Positions 1 to 6,048 of a stretch of 17,571 bases of DNA are shown one piece after another. The position numbers were made by a program, and so were the translations under genes. Within the stretch, counting starts at the first letter, position 1. Each line of letters begins with the position of its first letter. The DNA comes from Candidatus Bathyarchaeota archaeon (lineage in GTDB: Archaea > Thermoproteota > Bathyarchaeia > TCS64): the NCBI GenBank assembly GCA_030669135.1, contig DAOVEE010000016.1:1-17571 (forward strand). Reading direction: 5' to 3'. The notes below the pieces were generated by a model. That model was not told the origin of the DNA and did no database searches. It worked only from the letters and a program-made list of their open reading frames with translations.

Positions 1-48
1 TATGAACAGCGCCGCGAACATCAGCGCCATCATTATCTCGTTGATCAT
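1..48 (-). CDS. Partial N-terminus of a probable membrane protein
   Basis: Reading leftward from an ATG at 48, the first 16 codons give MINEIMMALMFAALFI, a strongly hydrophobic stretch like the first membrane helix or signal anchor of a membrane protein; the rest lies outside the window. An in-frame TAA about 24 bases upstream makes this the earliest ATG in the frame. A TATA-like element (leftward GTATATGCTTAA, about 71-83) lies roughly 30 bases upstream of the ATG, the distance expected for a leaderless archaeal transcript, and no Shine-Dalgarno sequence is seen. The product cannot be named from 16 residues. The call rests on hydrophobicity plus promoter spacing and could be chance. Confidence 0.4.
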   Translation of the reverse strand, partial: MINEIMMALMFAALFI

Positions 49-292
49 TACCCGATACCCCAGTCCAGCTTAAGCATATACGCTACACGTGGATATTCTT
101 TTCCTAGTCCAACCTATCCCGCTTGAAGCTGAGTGTTTCGTATCGTCGGTGGCTGAGCATTTCTCGTGGGGGCTCCCCGGTGCTGGGCTTCTCAGGGGTC
201 TCCTCAAAGACGTGGGAGGGGTCGAGCCTGATACATAAATTCTGTCGGCGTCTTGAGGTAAACAATATACGTCTTCGAGGTGATCAAGTCAC
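49..292. other. Divergent intergenic region
   Basis: This 244-bp stretch separates the leftward partial gene from the rightward flavoprotein pair. I see no credible coding frame and no RNA gene. It holds the TATA-like element of the leftward gene (about 71-83), an AT-rich patch at 231-243 that could be the TATA box of the rightward pair, and the Shine-Dalgarno sequence GAGGTGAT at 277-284 that fixes the start at 293. Confidence 0.5.
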
Positions 293-874
293 ATGATTCT
301 GGGTCTCTGCGGGAGCCCCCGTGCCATGACCACCGAGTACGTGCTCAGAGCAGCTCTGGGTATGCTCCAAGGGAAGGGGTTCGAGACCGTGTTCTGGGGC
401 GTACGCGGCAAGAAGATAGGGTTCTGCACCCACTGTGACCACTGCCTTAAGGAGGCGGGATGCATAATCGACGACGACGTCCAGAGGCTCTACTCTCTCC
501 TCCGGGAGGCGGAGGCTCTGGTTTTTGCGACGCCGGTGTATAACGGCGGGGTGAGCGCGCAGATTAAGGCGGTCATGGACCGAACGAGGGCGCTCCTCGC
601 CCAAGACCAGGATACTCTAAAAGGTAAACCCGGGATCGCCATAGCGGTGGGGGGCGACCGCGTCGGGGGCCAAGAGCTGGCCCTGCAGCAGATTCAAACG
701 TTCCTGATCCTGAACGGCGCCATCCCCCTCAGCGGCGGCTTCTTCGGCGCCAACCTCGGCGCCTCCCTCTGGTCCAAGGACAGCATGGAGGGCGTCAAGG
801 AGGACGATGAAGGCATGAGGAGCATGAGGAAGACGGTGAACAGGCTCATAGAGTACATGGAGGAAGGTGCATGA
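293..874 (+). CDS. Iron-sulfur flavoprotein (Isf-like), NADPH-dependent FMN reductase family
   Basis: The 193-residue protein has a flavodoxin-like fold. It opens with a beta strand leading into the phosphate loop GSPR (residues 7-10) and carries the FMN-binding strand-loop ATPVYNGGVSAQIK (about 80-93). A compact cysteine cluster C45-x2-C48-x2-C51-x5-C57 matches the unusual [4Fe-4S] motif of archaeal iron-sulfur flavoproteins, which pass electrons between ferredoxin and other acceptors in the cytoplasm. The length fits the family. The start has a good Shine-Dalgarno sequence (GAGGTGAT, 277-284). The stop overlaps the next start by four bases (ATGA), so it is cotranscribed with the AfpA-like gene. 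Family assignment is firm. The physiological donor and acceptor are not shown by the sequence; a role near MetFV or Cdh is inferred from context. Confidence 0.85.
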   Translation: MILGLCGSPRAMTTEYVLRAALGMLQGKGFETVFWGVRGKKIGFCTHCDHCLKEAGCIIDDDVQRLYSLLREAEALVFATPVYNGGVSAQIKAVMDRTRALLAQDQDTLKGKPGIAIAVGGDRVGGQELALQQIQTFLILNGAIPLSGGFFGANLGASLWSKDSMEGVKEDDEGMRSMRKTVNRLIEYMEEGA

Positions 875-1434
875 AGATCGCGTGGGGGATAACGGGCTCC
901 GGCGACAAGATCAACGAGACCATAGAAGTGATGAAGGCCCTGAAACGGGCGCACCCGGAGCTGAGGGTCGAGGTCTTCCTCTCCAAGGCGGGGGCAACGG
1001 TAGCCAAGTACTATAGGGTCGAGAAGGAGCTGCATACCAGCTTCGACAAGGTGTGGAACGAAGTGGACGCCAACACGCCTTTCCTCGCGGCCAGACTACA
1101 GGTCGGGGAGTTCATGTTCCTGTTGATCGCCCCCGCCACCAGCAACACGGTAGCCAAGCTGGCTGTTGGAGTCTCTGACACCCTGCTCACCAACGCCGCG
1201 CTCCAAGCCTTGAAGGGCTACGTCCCTGTATTCGTCATGCCGGTAGACTTCAGGGAAGGCGAGACCACCACGACCTTGCCCAGCGGTAAAAAGCTGAGGC
1301 TCAGGGTGCGGAAAGAGGACGCAGAGAACGTCGCGAAGCTGGGCTCCATGGAAGGCATCCACACCTTCGAGTTCCCCGACATGATTCCAGCTATCTTCGA
1401 GGAGCATGTGAAAAAAGGAAAAAGGGAAAAGTAA
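871..1434 (+). CDS. afpA: Archaeoflavoprotein AfpA / DmrX-type dihydromethanopterin reductase
   Basis: The 187-residue protein belongs to the FMN-binding flavoprotein family that also contains aromatic-acid decarboxylase prenyltransferases. It starts with the loop GITGSG (6-11) and has the signature APATSNTVAKL (about 89-99) followed by VSDTLLTNA, typical of AfpA/DmrX. AfpA of Archaeoglobus accepts electrons from ferredoxin; DmrX of Methanosarcina reduces dihydromethanopterin to H4MPT. Either role fits here, since the locus makes and uses an H4MPT-type carrier and a ferredoxin-linked CODH. The ATG overlaps the Isf-like gene by four bases, implying translational coupling. The C-terminus is lysine-rich (KKGKREK). 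The stop codon abuts the converging metV stop with no intervening base. Family is confident; which of the two activities applies is open. Confidence 0.8.
   Translation: MKIAWGITGSGDKINETIEVMKALKRAHPELRVEVFLSKAGATVAKYYRVEKELHTSFDKVWNEVDANTPFLAARLQVGEFMFLLIAPATSNTVAKLAVGVSDTLLTNAALQALKGYVPVFVMPVDFREGETTTTLPSGKKLRLRVRKEDAENVAKLGSMEGIHTFEFPDMIPAIFEEHVKKGKREK
1411..1430 (-). terminator. Candidate T-rich terminator for metFV
   Basis: Read leftward, this stretch gives T4-CCC-T5-CC-T6, starting five bases past the metV stop. Archaeal RNA polymerase terminates at oligo-T tracts without needing a hairpin, so this is a plausible terminator for the metF-metV transcript. It lies inside the 3' end of the converging afpA gene, where it encodes the lysine-rich tail, so the A-richness may simply reflect that tail. 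Confidence 0.4.
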
Positions 1435-2070
1435 CTAGAAGTAGTGGTGCATCTTCAGAGTCTTCTTGGAGAAGTCTCTAGGAGGCCTGAAGACCGTGAA
1501 CAGGTCCAGCCTGTCCTGCTCCTTCAGCCTGTCATAGATCTGCACCCACGCGCACTCGTTCTCGTAGTCCCCGACCTCGCACTTGCCCTTCACCTGTCCG
1601 CCGCAGGGTCCGTTCAGAAGCCCCTTGGCGCACCGGGTCAGGGGGCATATTCCGCCGGTCTCGTCCAGGATGCAGTCGCCGCAGGCCTTGCACATGTCGT
1701 GGAACTTGCCGAGGCGCTCTGTCTCGCCTATGAAAAGCGTGTTCAGCGCCGGCAACACTATCTTCTTGCTGTATTCGCCGACTGTCTGAACCCCCGCCCC
1801 GCACGCCATGACCAGTATGGCGTCGGAGTCTGCGATCTGCTCTTTATACGCCTTCAGGTCACGCCTGTCGAGCCTCAGGTCGCACGGGTCCTCCACCATG
1901 GCCCAGCCGACGACCCTGTCGCCGAGCTTCTCGGTCATCTCCTTGACTTCGTCCTCGCCGCCCGTCTGGCAGCTGGTGGAGCAGGTTCCGCAGCCCACTA
2001 TGAACAGCTTATCGTAGGGTGCGATCATCTCCTGGACTTCTTCCATCGGTTTCTGTTCTGTGATTATCAT
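1435..2070 (-). CDS. metV: MetV, zinc/iron-sulfur partner of methylene-tetrahydropterin reductase
   Basis: The 211-residue protein matches the MetV family (methylenetetrahydrofolate reductase C-terminal domain). Its N-terminal Rossmann-like half carries C27-x2-C30-x3-C34 (CGTCSTSC), with C63 and C90 beyond. A second cysteine set follows at C127-x2-C130-x2-C133, C142, C147, C156 (GPCGG), C164 and C173, expected to bind a zinc ion and [4Fe-4S] clusters. In acetogens MetV is the obligatory partner of MetF and feeds electrons to its flavin. A strong Shine-Dalgarno sequence (leftward AGGAGGAGA, 2077-2085) overlaps the metF stop and sets the ATG start; the gap from metF is 13 bases. Pairing with MetF in one operon supports a complete MetFV reductase. 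No RnfC2 or HdrA partner is nearby, so the electron donor is unknown. Confidence 0.9.
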   Translation of the reverse strand: MIITEQKPMEEVQEMIAPYDKLFIVGCGTCSTSCQTGGEDEVKEMTEKLGDRVVGWAMVEDPCDLRLDRRDLKAYKEQIADSDAILVMACGAGVQTVGEYSKKIVLPALNTLFIGETERLGKFHDMCKACGDCILDETGGICPLTRCAKGLLNGPCGGQVKGKCEVGDYENECAWVQIYDRLKEQDRLDLFTVFRPPRDFSKKTLKMHHYF

Positions 2071-2083
2071 TTCACGTCTCCTC

Positions 2084-3010
2084 CTAGAGCGCCTCCAGCA
2101 ATGGCTCGAATATTCTCTCGTACATGACTGCCATCACGTGTATCCCCGCCGCGCTCGTCGTCTTGTGGATCTCCTTGATGAAGGGCCTGAAGAACTCCAG
2201 GTTCACCTCGTCGTATAGCTGCTTGCGCTTCTCCTTGTCTGGCTCCTTCTTGGCCTTCTTCATGCTGGTCAGCAGCTCCGTGGGCACGGAGACGCCTGGT
2301 ATGAACCTGTCGAAGAAGTCGGCTATCCCGTAGCTCTTCAGCGGGAAGACGCCTATCAGCGTCGGGCACTTGTATTTCTCCGCCTCCTTGAGGAACTCCT
2401 TGGTTTTGTCGATGTCGAACATGGTCTGGGTCTGGATGAAGTCGGCGCCTATCTTTGTCTTGCGACCTACCTTCAACACCTCCGGCATCAGCGGGTCCGC
2501 GTTCGGGTTAGCGGCTATCCCCACGTTTATATCGACGTTGCCGTGGATCTCGTTCCCGGCGACGTCCACGCCTTCGTCGATCATCTTATGCAGCATGTAG
2601 ACGAACTGCGCGGAGTCTAAGTCGTACACCGAAACTGCGCCCTTGTTGTCGCCGAGGACCGTGTGGTCCCCAGAGATCGCTAGGATGTTCTTGATACCCA
2701 GGTACGAAGCCGCCAGTATGTCGGACGTCAACGCGAGCCTGTTCCTGTCTCTTACCGTCATCTGGTAAACCGTCTCTAGCCCCACCTCCTTCTGGACCAA
2801 CCACGAGGGTACGAGGGAGTTCATGTACGCGTAGGCTAGGGGGTTATCGGTCACGTTGGCAGCGACCACGTAGGGCTTCATAGCCCTGGCGCTGACGAGT
2901 ATCTCCTCTAGGCACGTTACTTTCTCGGGCTCCAGCTCGCCGGTGAGAACGAACTTGCCGGCTCTGATGTCCTTAACCAGTTGGCTGTACGCTGGTCTTT
3001 TATCGGCCAT
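2084..3010 (-). CDS. metF: Methylene-tetrahydropterin reductase MetF
   Basis: A TIM-barrel flavoprotein of 308 residues that reduces 5,10-methylene- to 5-methyl-tetrahydrofolate; here the substrate is probably the H4MPT-type carrier used by Ftr and Mch. Family landmarks are visible: GELEPEK (24-30) with the acidic residues that replace the bacterial FEFFPP motif, VTDNP, the TVRDRNRLAL flavin-region signature, LAISGD, and a QTQ-x2-FD strand followed by IGVFPL. It lacks the eukaryotic regulatory domain and is matched by a separate MetV downstream. I chose the ATG at 3010 because the Shine-Dalgarno AGGAG (3020-3024) directly abuts the alternative ATG at 3019 but is nine bases from 3010. It is transcribed divergently from cdhA across a shared promoter region, which suggests joint regulation with the CODH operon. 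An archaeon would more usually carry F420-dependent Mer here. Confidence 0.9.
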   Translation of the reverse strand: MADKRPAYSQLVKDIRAGKFVLTGELEPEKVTCLEEILVSARAMKPYVVAANVTDNPLAYAYMNSLVPSWLVQKEVGLETVYQMTVRDRNRLALTSDILAASYLGIKNILAISGDHTVLGDNKGAVSVYDLDSAQFVYMLHKMIDEGVDVAGNEIHGNVDINVGIAANPNADPLMPEVLKVGRKTKIGADFIQTQTMFDIDKTKEFLKEAEKYKCPTLIGVFPLKSYGIADFFDRFIPGVSVPTELLTSMKKAKKEPDKEKRKQLYDEVNLEFFRPFIKEIHKTTSAAGIHVMAVMYERIFEPLLEAL

Positions 3011-3019
3011 TTTAACCAT

Positions 3020-3024
3020 CTCCT
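3020..3024 (-). promoter_or_regulatory. Shine-Dalgarno sequence deciding the metF start
   Basis: Leftward AGGAG lies immediately before ATG 3019 (no spacer) and nine bases before ATG 3010. The spacing rules out efficient initiation at 3019 and favours 3010. Confidence 0.6.
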
Positions 3025-3149
3025 AATCTACTACATACTCATTTTAAGAACTTTGTATCACCTAATGTTAAAAATACCTGAAGGTTGGTAATTTCAGTAA
3101 ATATATTATAATATCATTACGACACATACTCTGCCTATATGAACCCAAT
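3025..3149. promoter_or_regulatory. Divergent metF / cdhA promoter region
   Basis: This region is far more AT-rich than its surroundings. Rightward, an AT-rich block at 3097-3114 (ending in the perfect 12-bp palindrome ATATTATAATAT, 3103-3114) would place a transcript start near 3130-3136, about 25-30 bases ahead of the cdhA start. Leftward, a TATTTTTAACA element (about 3065-3076) would place a transcript start near 3044, upstream of the metF Shine-Dalgarno sequence. The palindrome could be both TATA box and regulator site. Short inverted copies GTAAT (3088-3092) and ATTAC (3116-3120) flank it. Promoter positions are inferred from composition and spacing only. Confidence 0.5.
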
Positions 3150-3160
3150 GGTGAAGGAAA

Positions 3161-5506
3161 TTGTCAAAGAAGGACCTAAGACTCAAGATAGATGAGCTAT
3201 CCTCGAGCATCGGAGTATTCAAAGGGCTGGACATCCAGATAGGGAGAATCGTAGATGATGAGTGGGATGAGCCCATGGGGCCGACGCCGTTCCCGTCAAT
3301 CGGCACGTTAAGGGATTGGGACCGGAAGCTTCTGGAACGTTACAAGCCGTTCTACATGCCGTTATGCGACCTCTGCTGCCTCTGCACGTTCGGTAAATGT
3401 GATCTCACCGGCGACAAGAAGGGCGCCTGCGGTCTCACGATGGCTGCCCAGCAGTCACGCATAGTACTGTTAGCGTGCTGCATCGGCGCGTCGACGCACT
3501 GCGCCCACGCCAGGCATATGATGAACCACCTTATCAAAGTGTATGGTAGAGACCACACACTCGACATAGCCATAAACACAAACGTACAGGCTCCGAACAC
3601 GAGGCTCGTGTGCGGCATCAGGCCAAAAACGCTGAGAGACTTGGAGGATGCCCTCGACTACGTCGAGACCCAGCTTGTCCAGCTCGTTGCCACGGCGCAC
3701 ACGGGGCAGGAAGGCGACAACATCGACTTCGAGTCCAAGGCCTTCCACGCGGGGATGCTGGACCATGTCGCCATGGAGGTCGCGGACGCATGCCAGATAT
3801 CCACCCTCGACTTCCCTAAAGGCGTGGCGGACGCCCCCATGACCGAGATAGGCTTCGGCTCCATCGACACGTCCAAAGTAGTAATAATGTGCATAGGGCA
3901 CAACGTGCTCCCGAGTGTGGACATAATCGACTACCTCATGGAGAACAAGCTCTTCGAAGAGGTGGAGGTGGGGGGCCTCTGCTGCACGGCCCACGATAAC
4001 AGCCGATACGATAAACGCGCGAAGGTGTTGGGGCCCATCTCCTGGCAGCTCCGGTACATCCGCACAGGGATACCTGACGTCGTAGTCGTAGACGAGCAGT
4101 GCCTCCGCACCGACATCGTCGACGAGGCGCAGAAGATCGGGGCACCTGTTATAGCGACGAGCGAGAAGAGCATGCTCGGGCTCCCCAACCGGACTCATGA
4201 TCCCCCAGACGAGATCGTTGATGACTTGGTTGAGGGTAGAACCCCCGGTGTGCTAATACTTGAGCCCGATAAGGTGGGCGAGGTAGCCGTGAAGACTGCG
4301 TTTAAGATGAAGCCAAAGAGGGCGGGGTTCAAGCCTCTGTCAATGGAGAAGCTCATCGAACTCGCGGGGACTTGCCGCAGCTGCATAAAGTGCGTGAGGG
4401 CCTGCCCCAACAACCTCCCCATAATGGACGCAGTGAAGGCCGCGGCTGAAGGGAGCGTAGACGCCCTCGCGGAGATCCAGCCAATGTGTGTCGGCTGTGC
4501 AAGATGTGAGAGTGCCTGCCCCCAGAATTTACCGTTGGTCAGCTTCCTGACGAAGGCGGCAGACGAGAAAGGCATGACGGACTCGTTCGCGATACGGGTG
4601 GGCCGCGGAGCGGTCACTGATGTGGAGATCAGGGAAGTCGGCAGAGGCATCGTTTTCGGAGAGATTCCAGGAATCGTGGCTCTGGTCGGGTGCGCCAACT
4701 ACCCCCGGGGAGGTCTTGAAGTGGCAGACATTGCAGAGGAGTTCCTGAAGCGGAGGTTCATCGTGGTCGCAACTGGGTGCGCCGCCATGGACCTCGCGTT
4801 GAGGAAAGACGAAGACGGTCTGAACCTCTACGAGAAGTACCCCGGGAACTTCGACGCAGGTGGACTGCTCAACATAGGCAGCTGCGTGTCAAACGCTCAC
4901 ATAACGGGGGCCGCCATCAAGATAGCCAACATCTTCGCTAAACGCCCTCTGAGGGGCAACTACGAGGAGATAGCCGACTACGTCTACAACAGGGTGGGCG
5001 CCGTCGGCATAGCCTGGGGCGCCATGTCCCAGAAGGCCGCGAGCATCGCGTCGGGCTGCTGGAGACTCGGAATCCCGGTGATCGTCGGGCCCCACGGCGC
5101 CAAGTATAGGCGCAACCTGCTCGGCAGGGCCGACAAGGAGGAGGACTGGATGACGCTGGACGGTAGGACGGGTGAGGAGAAGTACGTGGGCCCAGTGCCC
5201 GAGCACCTCTTCTACTCAGCCGAGACCCTTGAGGAGGCTATGGTCATGACGGCTAAGCTCAGCATGAGGCCTAACGACACCACCAAGGGCCGCGCAGTCA
5301 AGCTAAGCCACTATATCGACCTTCACAAAACCTACTACGGCGCCATGCCCGATGACCTTCATCTATACGTCCGCGTGGAGGCCGACGTTCCGTTCACGAT
5401 GAAGAAGGAGGTACTCGGCATCATCAAGGATAAGGGTTGGGAGGAAGGCAAGATAGGTATGCTGGATCCGACTCTGCTCGACAGGATGGTAAGGAGGAAG
5501 TCGTGA
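3161..5506 (+). CDS. cdhA: CODH/ACS alpha subunit CdhA (CO dehydrogenase)
   Basis: The 781-residue nickel-iron CO dehydrogenase interconverts CO and CO2 with ferredoxin. Cysteines for the D and B clusters are in C69-x2-CC-x-C75-x4-C80...C90. Two ferredoxin-type motifs, C405-x2-C408-x2-C411-x3-C415 and C443-x2-C446-x2-C449-x3-C453, hold the extra E and F clusters found only in archaeal CdhA. C-cluster candidates are H247 in IGHN, C274/C275 in GLCCTA, C314 in DEQC, C511, C540 in ATGC and C574 in GSC. The start is TTG: an in-frame TGA ends at 3154, and GGTGA (3150-3154) lies six bases upstream as Shine-Dalgarno. The N-terminus MSKK resembles that of methanogen CdhA. First gene of cdhABCDE; its stop overlaps cdhB by one base. 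Confidence 0.97.
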   Translation: MSKKDLRLKIDELSSSIGVFKGLDIQIGRIVDDEWDEPMGPTPFPSIGTLRDWDRKLLERYKPFYMPLCDLCCLCTFGKCDLTGDKKGACGLTMAAQQSRIVLLACCIGASTHCAHARHMMNHLIKVYGRDHTLDIAINTNVQAPNTRLVCGIRPKTLRDLEDALDYVETQLVQLVATAHTGQEGDNIDFESKAFHAGMLDHVAMEVADACQISTLDFPKGVADAPMTEIGFGSIDTSKVVIMCIGHNVLPSVDIIDYLMENKLFEEVEVGGLCCTAHDNSRYDKRAKVLGPISWQLRYIRTGIPDVVVVDEQCLRTDIVDEAQKIGAPVIATSEKSMLGLPNRTHDPPDEIVDDLVEGRTPGVLILEPDKVGEVAVKTAFKMKPKRAGFKPLSMEKLIELAGTCRSCIKCVRACPNNLPIMDAVKAAAEGSVDALAEIQPMCVGCARCESACPQNLPLVSFLTKAADEKGMTDSFAIRVGRGAVTDVEIREVGRGIVFGEIPGIVALVGCANYPRGGLEVADIAEEFLKRRFIVVATGCAAMDLALRKDEDGLNLYEKYPGNFDAGGLLNIGSCVSNAHITGAAIKIANIFAKRPLRGNYEEIADYVYNRVGAVGIAWGAMSQKAASIASGCWRLGIPVIVGPHGAKYRRNLLGRADKEEDWMTLDGRTGEEKYVGPVPEHLFYSAETLEEAMVMTAKLSMRPNDTTKGRAVKLSHYIDLHKTYYGAMPDDLHLYVRVEADVPFTMKKEVLGIIKDKGWEEGKIGMLDPTLLDRMVRRKS

Positions 5507-6048
5507 TGTCAGCCAAGATGCGTACAGGACAGACCGCCGAGATTCCGGGGCCGAAGAAGGCCCACGTGATACCTCAGCCCAAGGTAGCTGCCTCGCTGAT
5601 AAAGAAGGCCAAGAGGCCTCTCTTGGTAGTGGGGAGCAACGCGCCGAAGTTGAAGACAAACGACGGCGACTTGGTTGACTCGGCCATTAGGTTCCTTAAA
5701 ACCGGAGTCGCCGTAGTCGCCACGGGCCACCTTGTGAAGACTTTCAGGGACAGGGGGACCGAGGTGTACAGCATGCCCTTCATGAACCTAGGCGACAGGC
5801 TCACAGACCCCGACTGGGCCGGGTTCGACGGGGAGGGGCCATACGATATAGTTGTATTCGTGGGGTCCTTGTACTACATGGAGTGGCTGGTCCAGTCTGG
5901 GTTGAAGAGCTTCGCCCAAGACCTCAGGACCCTTTCACTGAGTAACACGTACCAGCCCAACGCCAGCTGGTCCATGGGCTCGATGCCCGTGAAGAACTGG
6001 CTGACCGCGCTGGATGAGATACTCAAAGAATTGGAGGAGGAAAAATAG
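5506..6048 (+). CDS. cdhB: CODH/ACS epsilon subunit CdhB
   Basis: The 180-residue epsilon subunit binds tightly to CdhA in the archaeal complex; it has a Rossmann-like nucleotide-binding fold and has been proposed to help electron transfer to flavin. Recognisable stretches are KRPLLVVGSNAPKL (about 36-49), GVAVVATGHLVK (about 67-78) and DIVVFVGSLYYMEWLVQSGLK (about 114-134, slightly shortened in other families). The reading frame extends further upstream, but the ATG at 5506 is preferred: it forms TGATG with the cdhA stop and follows a GGAGG ribosome site at 5493-5497. The length is normal for the family. The stop codon directly abuts the cdhC start, implying coupled translation of a stoichiometric complex. 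Confidence 0.93.
   Translation: MSAKMRTGQTAEIPGPKKAHVIPQPKVAASLIKKAKRPLLVVGSNAPKLKTNDGDLVDSAIRFLKTGVAVVATGHLVKTFRDRGTEVYSMPFMNLGDRLTDPDWAGFDGEGPYDIVVFVGSLYYMEWLVQSGLKSFAQDLRTLSLSNTYQPNASWSMGSMPVKNWLTALDEILKELEEEK

Noticed and set aside
1444..2127. Long rightward open frame of 227 codons opposite metV
   Set aside because: It is the antisense of a clearly identified MetV/MetF region, has no family-like motifs, and reflects G+C-rich codon use.
3470..4198. Leftward 242-codon open frame inside cdhA
   Set aside because: Antisense of conserved CdhA sequence. No ribosome site or recognisable protein features.
5437..5505. Upstream extension of cdhB to an ATG at 5437
   Set aside because: The added 23 residues overlap the end of cdhA and lack similarity to CdhB; ATG 5506 has a GGAGG site and a TGATG junction.
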